From: Flavobacterium fluviale
GTDB taxonomy: Bacteria > Bacteroidota > Bacteroidia > Flavobacteriales > Flavobacteriaceae
NCBI RefSeq assembly: GCF_003312915.1
Contig: NZ_CP030261.1
Coordinates: 744,001-808,000 of the forward strand
Direction of reading: 5' to 3'
Length of the DNA: 64,000 bases
Part shown: piece after piece, positions 27,376 through 35,252 of the stretch
Layout: every line of letters begins with the position of its first letter
Numbering within the stretch: the first letter of the stretch is position 1
Notes under the pieces: generated by a model
Told to the model about the DNA's origin: nothing
Database searches by the model: none
Seen by the model: the letters and a program-made list of their open reading frames with translations, nothing else
Position numbers and translations under genes: made by a program

Positions 27376-28422
27376 ATGATTGAAGATAAAAATCAACAAA
27401 GAACTAGTATAGCTCAATTGGGCGAATTTGGCTTAATTGAACATTTAACCAAAAATTTTGATGTTACTCAGGAATCAACATTAAAGAGTATAGGCGATGA
27501 TGCAGCTGTTCTTGATTTTAAAGACAAAAAAGTTGTAGTTTCGACCGATTTATTAATAGAAGGCGTTCACTTTGATTTGGCTTACATGCCTCTAAAACAT
27601 TTAGGTTACAAATCTGTTGTGGTAAATGTTTCAGACATTTGTGCCATGAATGCAAAACCGACTCAAATTACAGTTTCTGTGGCGGTTTCAAATCGTTTTC
27701 CGCTTGAAGCTCTAGAAGAGTTGTTTGCTGGAATTACACATGCTGCAAAAGAATATAAAGTTGATGTTATTGGAGGCGATACAACCTCATCTCAAAAAGG
27801 TTTAATTATCAGCATTACTGCAATTGGCGAAGCTGATGAAAATGAATTGGTTTACCGTAATGGAGCCAAACAAACCGATTTATTAGTTGTTACCGGAGAT
27901 CTTGGTGCCGCTTACATGGGACTTCAGGTTTTGGAACGTGAAAAACAGGTTTTCCAAGTTAATCCAAATAATCAGCCAGATTTAGATCCTTACACTTATT
28001 TGGTAGAACGTCAGTTAAAACCAGAAGCTCGAAAAGATGTTCGAACATTGCTTCACGCCTTAGATATTAAACCAACTGCTATGATCGATATTTCGGATGG
28101 ACTTTCGTCTGAGATTATTCATATCTGTAAACAATCAAAGGTAGGATGTAATTTATACGAAGATAAACTGCCGCTAGATCCTCAGTTTATTTCTACCTGC
28201 GAAGAATTCAATATAGACAGCACAACTGTTGCCATAAACGGCGGTGAAGATTACGAACTTTTATTTACAATTGATATTAATGATTTTGATAAAATAAAAG
28301 GAAACCCAAATTTCTCTGTTATTGGACACATGGCAGAAGAAAACGAAGGAATTCATCTCGTAACTCGTGCTAACACTAAAATTCCTTTAAAAGCACGCGG
28401 GTGGGATGCGCTTACTGAATAA
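27376..28422 (+). CDS. thiL: Thiamine-monophosphate kinase
   Basis: A protein of 348 residues from the ATG at 27376; an upstream TTG would add five. ThiL phosphorylates thiamine monophosphate to thiamine pyrophosphate with ATP. The AIR-synthase-like fold is marked by SIGDDAAVLDF near residue 36, the Mg-binding STDLLIEGVHFD, VNVSDICAMNAKPTQITVS, VIGGDTTSS, VTGDLGAAYMGL, and the C-terminal MIDISDGLSSEI and NGGEDYELLFT. All motifs are present and length is normal. No other thiamine gene is adjacent, so it appears to be a stand-alone unit between a T9SS protein and a two-component system. Confidence 0.97.
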   Translation: MIEDKNQQRTSIAQLGEFGLIEHLTKNFDVTQESTLKSIGDDAAVLDFKDKKVVVSTDLLIEGVHFDLAYMPLKHLGYKSVVVNVSDICAMNAKPTQITVSVAVSNRFPLEALEELFAGITHAAKEYKVDVIGGDTTSSQKGLIISITAIGEADENELVYRNGAKQTDLLVVTGDLGAAYMGLQVLEREKQVFQVNPNNQPDLDPYTYLVERQLKPEARKDVRTLLHALDIKPTAMIDISDGLSSEIIHICKQSKVGCNLYEDKLPLDPQFISTCEEFNIDSTTVAINGGEDYELLFTIDINDFDKIKGNPNFSVIGHMAEENEGIHLVTRANTKIPLKARGWDALTE

Positions 28423-28444
28423 ATTTTTAAAAAATTCCAAATAA

Positions 28445-28492
28445 AAAATTCCAAATTCCAGTATCGATTAACGTGTTGGAGTTTGGAATTTT
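28445..28492. terminator. Bidirectional terminator between thiL and the response regulator
   Basis: A 16-bp stem with one mismatch: AAAATTCCAAATTCCA (28445-28460) pairs with TGGAGTTTGGAATTTT (28477-28492), in the convergent gap. Confidence 0.85.
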
Positions 28493-28496
28493 CATT

Positions 28497-29195
28497 TTAA
28501 AAAAGCCCTTTGCTTCTAGCTTCTTTAATCAAATCTTCATCAGATCCGCTTCTAATTTTGAGCAGTTCTTTCAAATGTTTTTTTCGTTTTTCAATAGCAT
28601 TTAAAGAGATTGGAATGTTTGGAAGCATATCATTGCTGGAAACTCCATTGGATAAATGAACTAAGATCTGTTTATCGTATTGATCAATTTCAATGGCATT
28701 ATGGGTAGACTGGTTCAGCATCTTGACTACTGACTGACTGTAATACTTTTCATTTTTCATTACTTTATCAAAAGCCAAAAGCAATTCTTCGAAAGTTAGA
28801 TCGTTTTTAATAATTAAACCATTTGGCTGAATCGCTCTAATGATCGTTTTTATTTTCAAAAGTTCTGTATACATCGTCAGTAAAATGATCTTACAAGAAG
28901 GCATTTTTACCGAAAGCAGTTTGGCTAAATCTTCGCCCGAAAAAATATCTTTCTCTTCGTATGCCGGCATACTGATATCCAAAAAAGCTATATCAAACAC
29001 TGGCGTGTTATTATCTTCAATTATATCATAACCAGATCTGCAATCATGTGCCTGTGAAATCAAAAACTCATACTGATTTGGATTATAACGAGTTATAGCA
29101 TTTTTATACCCTTCAATAATAAATGGATGATCATCTACTATTAAAATATTCTTTTTAACTAATTTTGGAACTGGGGCTGTTAAATCAAATGTCAT
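28497..29195 (-). CDS. NarL/LuxR-type response regulator
   Basis: A 232-residue protein. The receiver domain (about 15-140) has the acidic pair DD at 21-22, phospho-acceptor D73 in FLDISMP, T103 in LLTMY and K129 in IIKND. A C-terminal LuxR-like helix-turn-helix (about 165-215, ILVHLSNGVSSNDMLPNIPISLNAIEKRKKHLKELL) is recognisable but diverged from the usual GLSNKEIA pattern. Its start overlaps the end of the sensor kinase gene by 11 bp, so the two are translationally coupled and surely form one phosphorelay. Targets are unknown. Confidence 0.92.
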   Translation of the reverse strand: MTFDLTAPVPKLVKKNILIVDDHPFIIEGYKNAITRYNPNQYEFLISQAHDCRSGYDIIEDNNTPVFDIAFLDISMPAYEEKDIFSGEDLAKLLSVKMPSCKIILLTMYTELLKIKTIIRAIQPNGLIIKNDLTFEELLLAFDKVMKNEKYYSQSVVKMLNQSTHNAIEIDQYDKQILVHLSNGVSSNDMLPNIPISLNAIEKRKKHLKELLKIRSGSDEDLIKEARSKGLF

Positions 29196-31239
29196 TATGC
29201 TGCAGGTTATTATTGGATTCTATTGGGATTTTTATAATGAGAACTGTTCCTTCATCTTTGGCAGACTTTATTGTAAATGTGCCTTTACATTCGGCTGCCC
29301 TGTATTCAATATTATGTAAACCGATTCCGTTTTTGGTTCTGCTGGTATTAAATCCTTCTCCATCATCTTCGATTGTTAAAACCAAATTATCTTTTTCATT
29401 TTTAAACTCTACTTTAATAATATCCGCATTAGCATATTTATTACAGTTCTGAAGTCCTTCTTGAATAATTCGGTATAAATTGATTTTGACAATATTACTA
29501 ATTAATTCCCATTTAATATCAGGATCAAATGAAGTAATTAATTTAGAACTATATGTATTTCTTTGATCTTCAAACAGCTTATTAAGAATTACAATAAAAT
29601 TATTGATTAATTCCGATTTTTCTCTGTTTAAGTCGTGAGAAATTTCACGAATATCCTGTTCAATACTCTTAAGTTCAGCAAGATATTTTTTTCTTTTGGA
29701 GGCTGCTTCAGCCTCATCAACCTTATCTAAACTATCCAAACTAATCCGGATACCAAACATTCGTCCCAAGACTCCATCGTGCAGATCCTGAGCAACTTTC
29801 TTCTTTTCTTTAATTCTGGTTATTTCGATTTCATTTTGCTGCGAAATCATCATATTGTAAATATCTTCATTTGCAATCTGCTGCTGCTGTTTGAAAAGAA
29901 GTTCACGGTTTTTTGCCTGCTGGGTTTTATAAACGTAAAAAAACAATCCGATCAATGTACAGATACTAAATACATAAACAAGAGTTTTATTTTTTTCCTG
30001 AAGATTGGAATTTTGATCTTTTATTTCGTTGGTTTCGTACTCAATACGCGAGAATTTTTCTCCCATGTTACGCTCTGCTTTGAGCATTTTATCATTTAAT
30101 CGAATATATTCTTTTGAATACATTGAAGCATTTTTGGGGTCCACAATTGCGATTTGCTTTAGAGCACCTAAAGTGTTATTTATTTTCTCCGAAGAACGGG
30201 AAACTAATAAAGCCTGCTTTGCAAATTGCATCGCTTTAAAAGTGTCTTTTTTAGAAGCATAATATTCAGATAATCGAATTTGATTAGAAATCATCGCCGA
30301 CTTTAACCCTAAACTATCTCGAATTTTTAAAGATCTGTAAAAGTCATCTGGAAGACCATCTTTCTTTCCAGATTTAAATTTTGCATACCCTAAGTTATCC
30401 AATAACATTGCATACAAGATGGTCTTTTCTTTAAATAGATTTTTCTCAGCTAATCCTCTTTCAAAATAAACTATAGCTTTTTTATAATCACCTTTATTTA
30501 TATAAATGAAACCAATATTATTTAATGACGTCGCTTTTAATTGAAGGTCTGTTGGAATTGATTTATCTTTTAATGTACTAAGTGCTTTGTTTTGATATTC
30601 TAACGCTTTATTAAATTCTTCTTTCTCATTATAAAGAATTCCAAGCAGATTATAGCACTCATAAAGTTTATCATTTACATTATTTTCATTCTTCAATATC
30701 TCTAAAGCTTTGAATACCCCGATTTCACTTTCAAAAAAATCACCTTCGTTAAACTGTAAGTTGGCTTTACTTATTAGCGTTTTAGCCAAATTAAGATCAT
30801 CATTAATTTGTGTATAAATTTTTTGAGCCTTAAAATAATGCCTATAAGCACTATCTGAAATAGCTGCTGAGCTATAATAATCTCCTAAATATGAATAAGC
30901 TTTAGCCGCACTTGCTGAATCTTTTCCTGTTATAGATCTCTCTAAAGCTAATTGTGATATATCACGATATGATTTAAAATCATTCATATTGTAATATCTA
31001 TTAGCAATTTTAAAGAGATTGACCCTGTAAAGAGAATCATTTTCCTGACTGTTAACAATTGAAAATGCTTTTTTTGCATTTTGCTGTTTAAGTTCATAAC
31101 TCAAATTGATATCATTAGCCAAATCTAAATAGGTAATCAGGCTATCTTTAGAAGAAGATAGATTATCTGAAGTTTTTTTCTTGGTACAGGCAGAAACAAA
31201 CAACAATACAAACAATACTATTAGGTATTTTGTTTTCAA
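29185..31239 (-). CDS. TPR-repeat sensor histidine kinase (HisKA_3 type), lipoprotein-like signal
   Basis: A 684-residue protein starting at a TTG, chosen because the signal MKTKYLIVLFVLLFVSAC follows directly and no ATG is upstream. C18 sits in a lipobox-like VSAC. Residues about 70-330 are TPR repeats (YNLLGILYNEKEEFNKALEY, LNNIGFIYINKGDYKKAIVYF). A coiled coil and a transmembrane helix (about 425-443) lead to a NarX/DesK-type kinase: DLHDGVLG with H487, then an HATPase_c domain with NKYANA, DDGEGF and GIGLHNI. It should autophosphorylate H487 and pass phosphate to the overlapping response regulator. The periplasmic TPR domain probably senses an envelope or peptide signal. Confidence 0.92.
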   Translation of the reverse strand: MKTKYLIVLFVLLFVSACTKKKTSDNLSSSKDSLITYLDLANDINLSYELKQQNAKKAFSIVNSQENDSLYRVNLFKIANRYYNMNDFKSYRDISQLALERSITGKDSASAAKAYSYLGDYYSSAAISDSAYRHYFKAQKIYTQINDDLNLAKTLISKANLQFNEGDFFESEIGVFKALEILKNENNVNDKLYECYNLLGILYNEKEEFNKALEYQNKALSTLKDKSIPTDLQLKATSLNNIGFIYINKGDYKKAIVYFERGLAEKNLFKEKTILYAMLLDNLGYAKFKSGKKDGLPDDFYRSLKIRDSLGLKSAMISNQIRLSEYYASKKDTFKAMQFAKQALLVSRSSEKINNTLGALKQIAIVDPKNASMYSKEYIRLNDKMLKAERNMGEKFSRIEYETNEIKDQNSNLQEKNKTLVYVFSICTLIGLFFYVYKTQQAKNRELLFKQQQQIANEDIYNMMISQQNEIEITRIKEKKKVAQDLHDGVLGRMFGIRISLDSLDKVDEAEAASKRKKYLAELKSIEQDIREISHDLNREKSELINNFIVILNKLFEDQRNTYSSKLITSFDPDIKWELISNIVKINLYRIIQEGLQNCNKYANADIIKVEFKNEKDNLVLTIEDDGEGFNTSRTKNGIGLHNIEYRAAECKGTFTIKSAKDEGTVLIIKIPIESNNNLQHNDI

Positions 31240-31258
31240 TAGAAGTTGTGAATTTTAC

Positions 31259-31266
31259 CAAAAATA
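31259..31266 (-). promoter_or_regulatory. Candidate -7 box for the kinase/regulator operon
   Basis: On the minus strand TATTTTTG fits TAnnTTTG and lies 19 bp before the TTG start, which supports that start choice. No clear -33 box is seen. Confidence 0.4.
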
Positions 31267-31282
31267 CTAAAACTAAGGACAT

Positions 31283-31311
31283 AAAAAAAGGCTGCCAAAA
31301 TTTGACAGCCT
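31283..31311 (-). terminator. Terminator after the small secreted protein gene
   Basis: On the minus strand the stem AGGCTG/CAGCCT extends inwards with one mismatched pair and is followed by a run of seven T residues. It separates the 79-residue gene from the kinase promoter. Confidence 0.85.
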
Positions 31312-31335
31312 AAATATTTGAATTTTTACTTCTAA

Positions 31336-31575
31336 TTAATCTAATTTTCTGCTTCCGCCTAAAGATTGATTAACATCCAAAAAATTATTACTTTTAATTT
31401 CAAGTTTATTTTCTGTTGCATGGAAATCTTGTTTTCTACCACCACCAGCACTAGAACCTCCAGGAGGAACAATACTTAAATTTTCACTAGAAGTATTTGG
31501 AGTTGTAGGATTTGCAAAAGAAGTTGCAACCATTACTAAAGATAATAATCCGAATGTCAAAGCTGTTTTTTTCAT
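31336..31575 (-). CDS. Small secreted protein of unknown function, 79 residues
   Basis: A short gene with a clear Sec signal peptide (MKKTALTFGLLSLVMVATSFA, cleaved before NPTT) and a mature part of about 58 residues. The mature part is polar, with a Gly/Ser patch (PPGGSSAGGGRK) and a C-terminus LGGSRKLD that echoes it; there is no Cys. It has its own terminator. I recognise no family. It lies between a TPR sensor kinase operon and a LytTR regulator, all leftward, so it could be a regulated product or a signal peptide for one of them, but this is speculative. Confidence 0.6.
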   Translation of the reverse strand: MKKTALTFGLLSLVMVATSFANPTTPNTSSENLSIVPPGGSSAGGGRKQDFHATENKLEIKSNNFLDVNQSLGGSRKLD

Positions 31576-31750
31576 GACCTGAGGTTTTTAATGTTTGTTT
31601 AATTTTTGGAGAATGATTTGTTGTTTTGTGCAAATCATGGTGTAAAACTAATACCGAGATCGAAAAAAATTTATACAAAAAATTGAGTTTATGGTAGATC
31701 ATACCCAATTGATAGTCAACGGATAGCAAATTCGTGTAAACATCTGGTTT

Positions 31751-32569
31751 TTAGATTTCTAAATAATTTCCTGCAGCAAAATCGGCAATTATCAAATCGA
31801 CATTTGCTTTGTAGGTTTTAGAAAATGGAATCTTTTTGGAAGAGTTTTTTATGTAACAGATTGAGTTTCCGCTATGAATTCTAGAAATGTAATTTCGATT
31901 GATTACGTAACTATTGTGAATACGAATAAATGGATAGGTTAAAACACTTTCAAAATGCTTTAACGTTTTAAATGCAGTAATCATTTCACCAGTATTCAAA
32001 TAAATATCGGTTGAATTGTTATCAGCCTGAAAGTAACTTATATCCGCTGCATTTAAGTACCGATAATCACCATACGATTTTATACAAATCGTTAATGGTT
32101 TCTCGACATTTTGAGGAATTGTAACGTTATTGACATTATCAATAACAATAGAAGCTGGCTCTTCTGTAAAAACTGTGCTTTTAGGTGCCAAATTTGCCTT
32201 TTTAAGCTTTAAAACAGTTTTTAGAAGATCAAGATGCGCAAGAGGTTTTAAAATATAATCAAACACACCGTATTGGATGGCATCAAAGGCTTTGTCCTTT
32301 TGCTTGGTTGTAATAATAATTTTTGGAATCTCTTGAAAAAATCGATGCAGTTCGCTTATAAAACTCAAAGACAATTGACTTGATAAGTCTTTAGGCTCGA
32401 TCTCCAGAAAAACCAAAGCCGGCTTATGCTCTAAAACCAAATTTAAACCATCTTGAAAATTTGACGCCGATGCGGTAAAAGATAATTCTGAAAAACCTGC
32501 AGCGGTTGTTTTGGTCTTCAAAATACTTTCAGCATCATCGTCAATTATAATATACGAGTACTTTTTCAA
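31751..32569 (-). CDS. LytTR-family response regulator with Glu at the phospho-acceptor site
   Basis: A 272-residue protein starting at a TTG; no ATG lies in frame upstream. The receiver domain (1-125) keeps the acidic cluster DDD (10-12), T87/T88 and K108 (YILKPL), but the expected acceptor Asp in the FLDIE motif is Glu: FLEIE, E56. The C-terminal LytTR DNA-binding domain (about 165-268) has IKSYGDYRYLNAADISYFQADNN and FIRIHNSYVINRNYISRI. Glu often mimics phospho-Asp, so the protein may be constitutively active or controlled by other means. No cognate LytS-type kinase is adjacent. Confidence 0.9.
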   Translation of the reverse strand: MKKYSYIIIDDDAESILKTKTTAAGFSELSFTASASNFQDGLNLVLEHKPALVFLEIEPKDLSSQLSLSFISELHRFFQEIPKIIITTKQKDKAFDAIQYGVFDYILKPLAHLDLLKTVLKLKKANLAPKSTVFTEEPASIVIDNVNNVTIPQNVEKPLTICIKSYGDYRYLNAADISYFQADNNSTDIYLNTGEMITAFKTLKHFESVLTYPFIRIHNSYVINRNYISRIHSGNSICYIKNSSKKIPFSKTYKANVDLIIADFAAGNYLEI

Positions 32570-32788
32570 TTTATGGTTTTGTTGCTTTTCTCACTTCACA
32601 ATCATAATCAAAAAAATAATTAAATTTTGATTGAACGCAAAAAAATTTGATTTTGGCATTTTTCCGCATTTAAAATTACGGATTTTAGATTTTTAAATAT
32701 TTCATTGTTAACACAATACCTTAAAATGTTGATACAAAATGATGAAATACAAAAAACATCGATAAAATGCCTGTTTTTAAAAATCAAA

Positions 32789-32829
32789 AATCCCAAACTC
32801 TCCCGAGGTTTCGGGACGGAATTTGGGAT
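32789..32829 (-). terminator. Nested hairpin downstream of glyS
   Basis: Outer stem ATCCCAAA (32790-32797)/TTTGGGAT (32822-32829) encloses inner stem TCCCGA (32801-32806)/TCGGGA (32811-32816). On the minus strand it is followed by T-rich sequence, 22 bp after the glyS stop. The inner TCCCGA(N4)TCGGGA element resembles a repeat at 856-870. Confidence 0.7.
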
Positions 32830-32850
32830 CTATAGTATAAGTTGTAAAGA

Positions 32851-34392
32851 TTACATTTTCATTAACCAGTTTTTCATCGAAACTTCATTTTCGATAATAG
32901 CTCTAAGTTCAGTAATTTTTACACGATCTTGTTTCATTGTATCTCTATGACGAATTGTAACTGTTTCGTCTTCAAGAGTCTGATGATCTATTGTGATACA
33001 GAATGGCGTTCCTAAAGCATCTTGTCTTCTGTAACGACGTCCTACAGCGTCTTTTTCATCATATGCCACATTGAAATCCCATTTCAAATCTTCGATGATT
33101 TTTCTTGAAATTTCCGGCAGACCATCTTTTTTAACCAACGGTAATACTGCTGCTTTTGTCGGTGCTAAAACTGCTGGCAGTTTTAAAACAGTTCTTGTAG
33201 AACCGTCTTCTAATGTTTCTTCTTTTAATGAAGTTGCAAAAACAGCCAGGAACATACGATCTAAACCAACAGAAGTTTCTACTACATATGGAACATAGTT
33301 TTCGTTTAGTTCAGGATCGAAATATTGTAATTTTCTTCCAGAATATTCTTCGTGTGCTTTCAAATCGAAATCTGTACGAGAGTGAATTCCTTCCAATTCT
33401 TTAAACCCGAATGGGAAATTAAATTCGATATCCGCTGCTGCATTTGCGTAGTGCGCTAATTTTTCGTGATCGTGAAAACGGTAATTTTCTTTTCCTAATC
33501 CTAAAGATAAATGCCATTTCAAACGAGTTTCTTTCCAGTATTCGTATGATTTCATTTCTTCTCCAGGACGTACAAAAAACTGCATTTCCATTTGTTCAAA
33601 TTCACGCATACGGAAAATAAATTGTCTTGCAACAATCTCGTTTCTGAATGCTTTACCCGTTTGAGCAATTCCAAAAGGAACTTTCATACGACCTGATTTC
33701 TGAACATTTAAAAAGTTAACGAAAATACCCTGCGCCGTTTCTGGACGTAAGTATAAATCCATTGCGCTTTCTGCAGATGCACCCAGTTTTGTTCCGAACA
33801 TTAAGTTAAATTGTTTTACCTCTGTCCAGTTTTTAGAACCAGTTTCAGGATCAGCAATTTCAAGTTCTTCTATCAAAGCTTTTACATCAGCTAAATCTCC
33901 GTTTCCTAAAGAACGTCCTAAACGCTCTCTGATTTCTTTTTCTTTAGCTAAATATTCAATTACACGAGCATTTGTAGTTACAAATTCTTGTTCGTTGAAT
34001 GCATCGCCAAAACGAGCTTTTGCTTTGTCAATTTCTTTTTGTGCTTTTTGGTGAATTTTTTCAGCATGATCTTCAACCAAAACGTCAGCTCTATATCTTT
34101 TTTTAGAATCTTTATTATCAATTAATGGATCATTGAATGCATCAACGTGTCCAGAAGCTTTCCAAGTTGTTGGATGCATTAATATTGCAGCATCAAGGCC
34201 GACAATATTCTCATTCATTTGAACCATTGATTTCCACCAATATTCACGGATATTCTTTTTTAATTCGACACCATTTTGTGCATAATCATAAACAGCACTC
34301 AGTCCGTCGTAAACTTCGCTTGACGGAAAAATAAATCCGTACTCTTTTGCGTGCGAAACCACATTCTTAAATATATCTTCTTGTTTTGCCAT
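32851..34392 (-). CDS. glyS: Glycine--tRNA ligase, alpha2 (eukaryote/archaea-like) class II type
   Basis: A 513-residue single-chain synthetase that charges tRNA-Gly. Class II motif 1 lies near the N-terminus (GFIFPSSEVYDGL, YDYAQNGVELKKNI). Motif 2 is FRNEIVARQFIFRMREFEQME, and motif 3 is GLDRMFLAVF. The anticodon-binding domain occupies about the last 110 residues (LAPTKAAVLPL, YRRQDALGTPFCITID). The family uses an alpha2 dimer, unlike the alpha2beta2 form of many bacteria, and is usual in Bacteroidota. It is divergent from comF with 98 bp between. A TATTTTTG box on the minus strand at 34400-34407 implies a very short leader. Confidence 0.97.
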   Translation of the reverse strand: MAKQEDIFKNVVSHAKEYGFIFPSSEVYDGLSAVYDYAQNGVELKKNIREYWWKSMVQMNENIVGLDAAILMHPTTWKASGHVDAFNDPLIDNKDSKKRYRADVLVEDHAEKIHQKAQKEIDKAKARFGDAFNEQEFVTTNARVIEYLAKEKEIRERLGRSLGNGDLADVKALIEELEIADPETGSKNWTEVKQFNLMFGTKLGASAESAMDLYLRPETAQGIFVNFLNVQKSGRMKVPFGIAQTGKAFRNEIVARQFIFRMREFEQMEMQFFVRPGEEMKSYEYWKETRLKWHLSLGLGKENYRFHDHEKLAHYANAAADIEFNFPFGFKELEGIHSRTDFDLKAHEEYSGRKLQYFDPELNENYVPYVVETSVGLDRMFLAVFATSLKEETLEDGSTRTVLKLPAVLAPTKAAVLPLVKKDGLPEISRKIIEDLKWDFNVAYDEKDAVGRRYRRQDALGTPFCITIDHQTLEDETVTIRHRDTMKQDRVKITELRAIIENEVSMKNWLMKM

Positions 34393-34462
34393 AGTGATGC
34401 AAAAATATAAAAAGTACCTTTAAAAAAAAGAAAAATAATAAAGATTGAAGTATTCATTTTGT

Positions 34463-34470
34463 TACTTTTG
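34463..34470 (+). promoter_or_regulatory. Promoter -7 box for comF
   Basis: TACTTTTG fits TAnnTTTG and lies 20 bp before the GTG start. A TTG at 34445-34447 is closer than the usual -33 spacing. Confidence 0.5.
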
Positions 34471-34490
34471 TAAATAAAATCTCTCTTTTT

Positions 34491-35174
34491 GTGATTAATT
34501 ACCTAATAAATCTATTTTTCCCTAAAGTCTGCGATGGATGCCGAGCTATTTTACTGCAGAATGAAATTGTTTTCTGTACTTCATGCCGTCACGAAATGCC
34601 TCTTACTCAATATCATTTAGACCCAAAAAATCAAGCGGTAAAAAAGTTTTACGGCAAAATTGACATTCAATTTGCTGCGGCATTTTTATATTTTAATAAA
34701 AAGGGAATGGTTCAGGAATTAATTCACAACCTAAAGTATAAAGGTCATGAAGAAATTGGAACTGTTTTAGGAAACTGGTACGCCGAAGATTTAAAAGAAA
34801 TTCAATTAGCAATTTCTTTTGATGTTGTAATTCCAGTCCCTTTACATCCAAAAAAATTTAAGGAACGCGGTTACAATCAAGTTACGACTTTTGGAAAGGC
34901 TTTAGCCGAAGGTTTAAAAATTCCTTACGATGATTCTGTTTTGTACCGAAAGAAATACTCTAAAACGCAGTCTAAAAAGAATCTTTTGGGAAGATCTGAA
35001 AACATCGAAAATATTTTTGATGCAGTTTTAACAGAAGAAAATCAAAATAAACATTTTCTAATTGTTGATGATGTTCTCACTACTGGTGCAACACTCGAAG
35101 CTTGTTCGAGAGCATTATTAAAAATTCCAGGAGCAAAACTAAGCATTGTCTGCATGGCAATGGCGAACTCTTAG
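34491..35174 (+). CDS. comF: ComF-family phosphoribosyltransferase-like protein
   Basis: A 227-residue protein starting at a GTG; no ATG precedes the conserved N-terminus. A double zinc-finger pair CDGC (C14, C17) and CTSC (C29, C32) is followed by the ComF phosphoribosyltransferase domain, with PVPLHPKKFKERGYNQ near 115-130 and the PRPP-binding loop FLIVDDVLTTGATL near 190. ComF proteins are needed for single-stranded DNA uptake in natural competence in several bacteria; the reaction, if any, is not settled. It stands alone, converging on the metalloprotease gene. Confidence 0.93.
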   Translation: MINYLINLFFPKVCDGCRAILLQNEIVFCTSCRHEMPLTQYHLDPKNQAVKKFYGKIDIQFAAAFLYFNKKGMVQELIHNLKYKGHEEIGTVLGNWYAEDLKEIQLAISFDVVIPVPLHPKKFKERGYNQVTTFGKALAEGLKIPYDDSVLYRKKYSKTQSKKNLLGRSENIENIFDAVLTEENQNKHFLIVDDVLTTGATLEACSRALLKIPGAKLSIVCMAMANS

Positions 35175-35190
35175 TGTAAAATTTCAATAA

Positions 35191-35233
35191 AAAAAATCCA
35201 AATTCCAATTAGTATTGGAATTTGGATTTTTTT
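35191..35233. terminator. Bidirectional terminator between comF and the metalloprotease
   Basis: A long perfect stem (at least AATCCAAATTCCAAT with its complement) around a 4-base loop TAGT, with A run on the left and T run on the right, in the convergent gap. Confidence 0.92.
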
Positions 35234-35252
35234 ATTTGGTACTTAAAATTTT

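Noticed and set aside
31487..31729. 80-codon leftward frame overlapping the small secreted protein
   Set aside because: It lies in the promoter region and overlaps the start of the signal-peptide gene in another frame; its sequence lacks any protein-like pattern.
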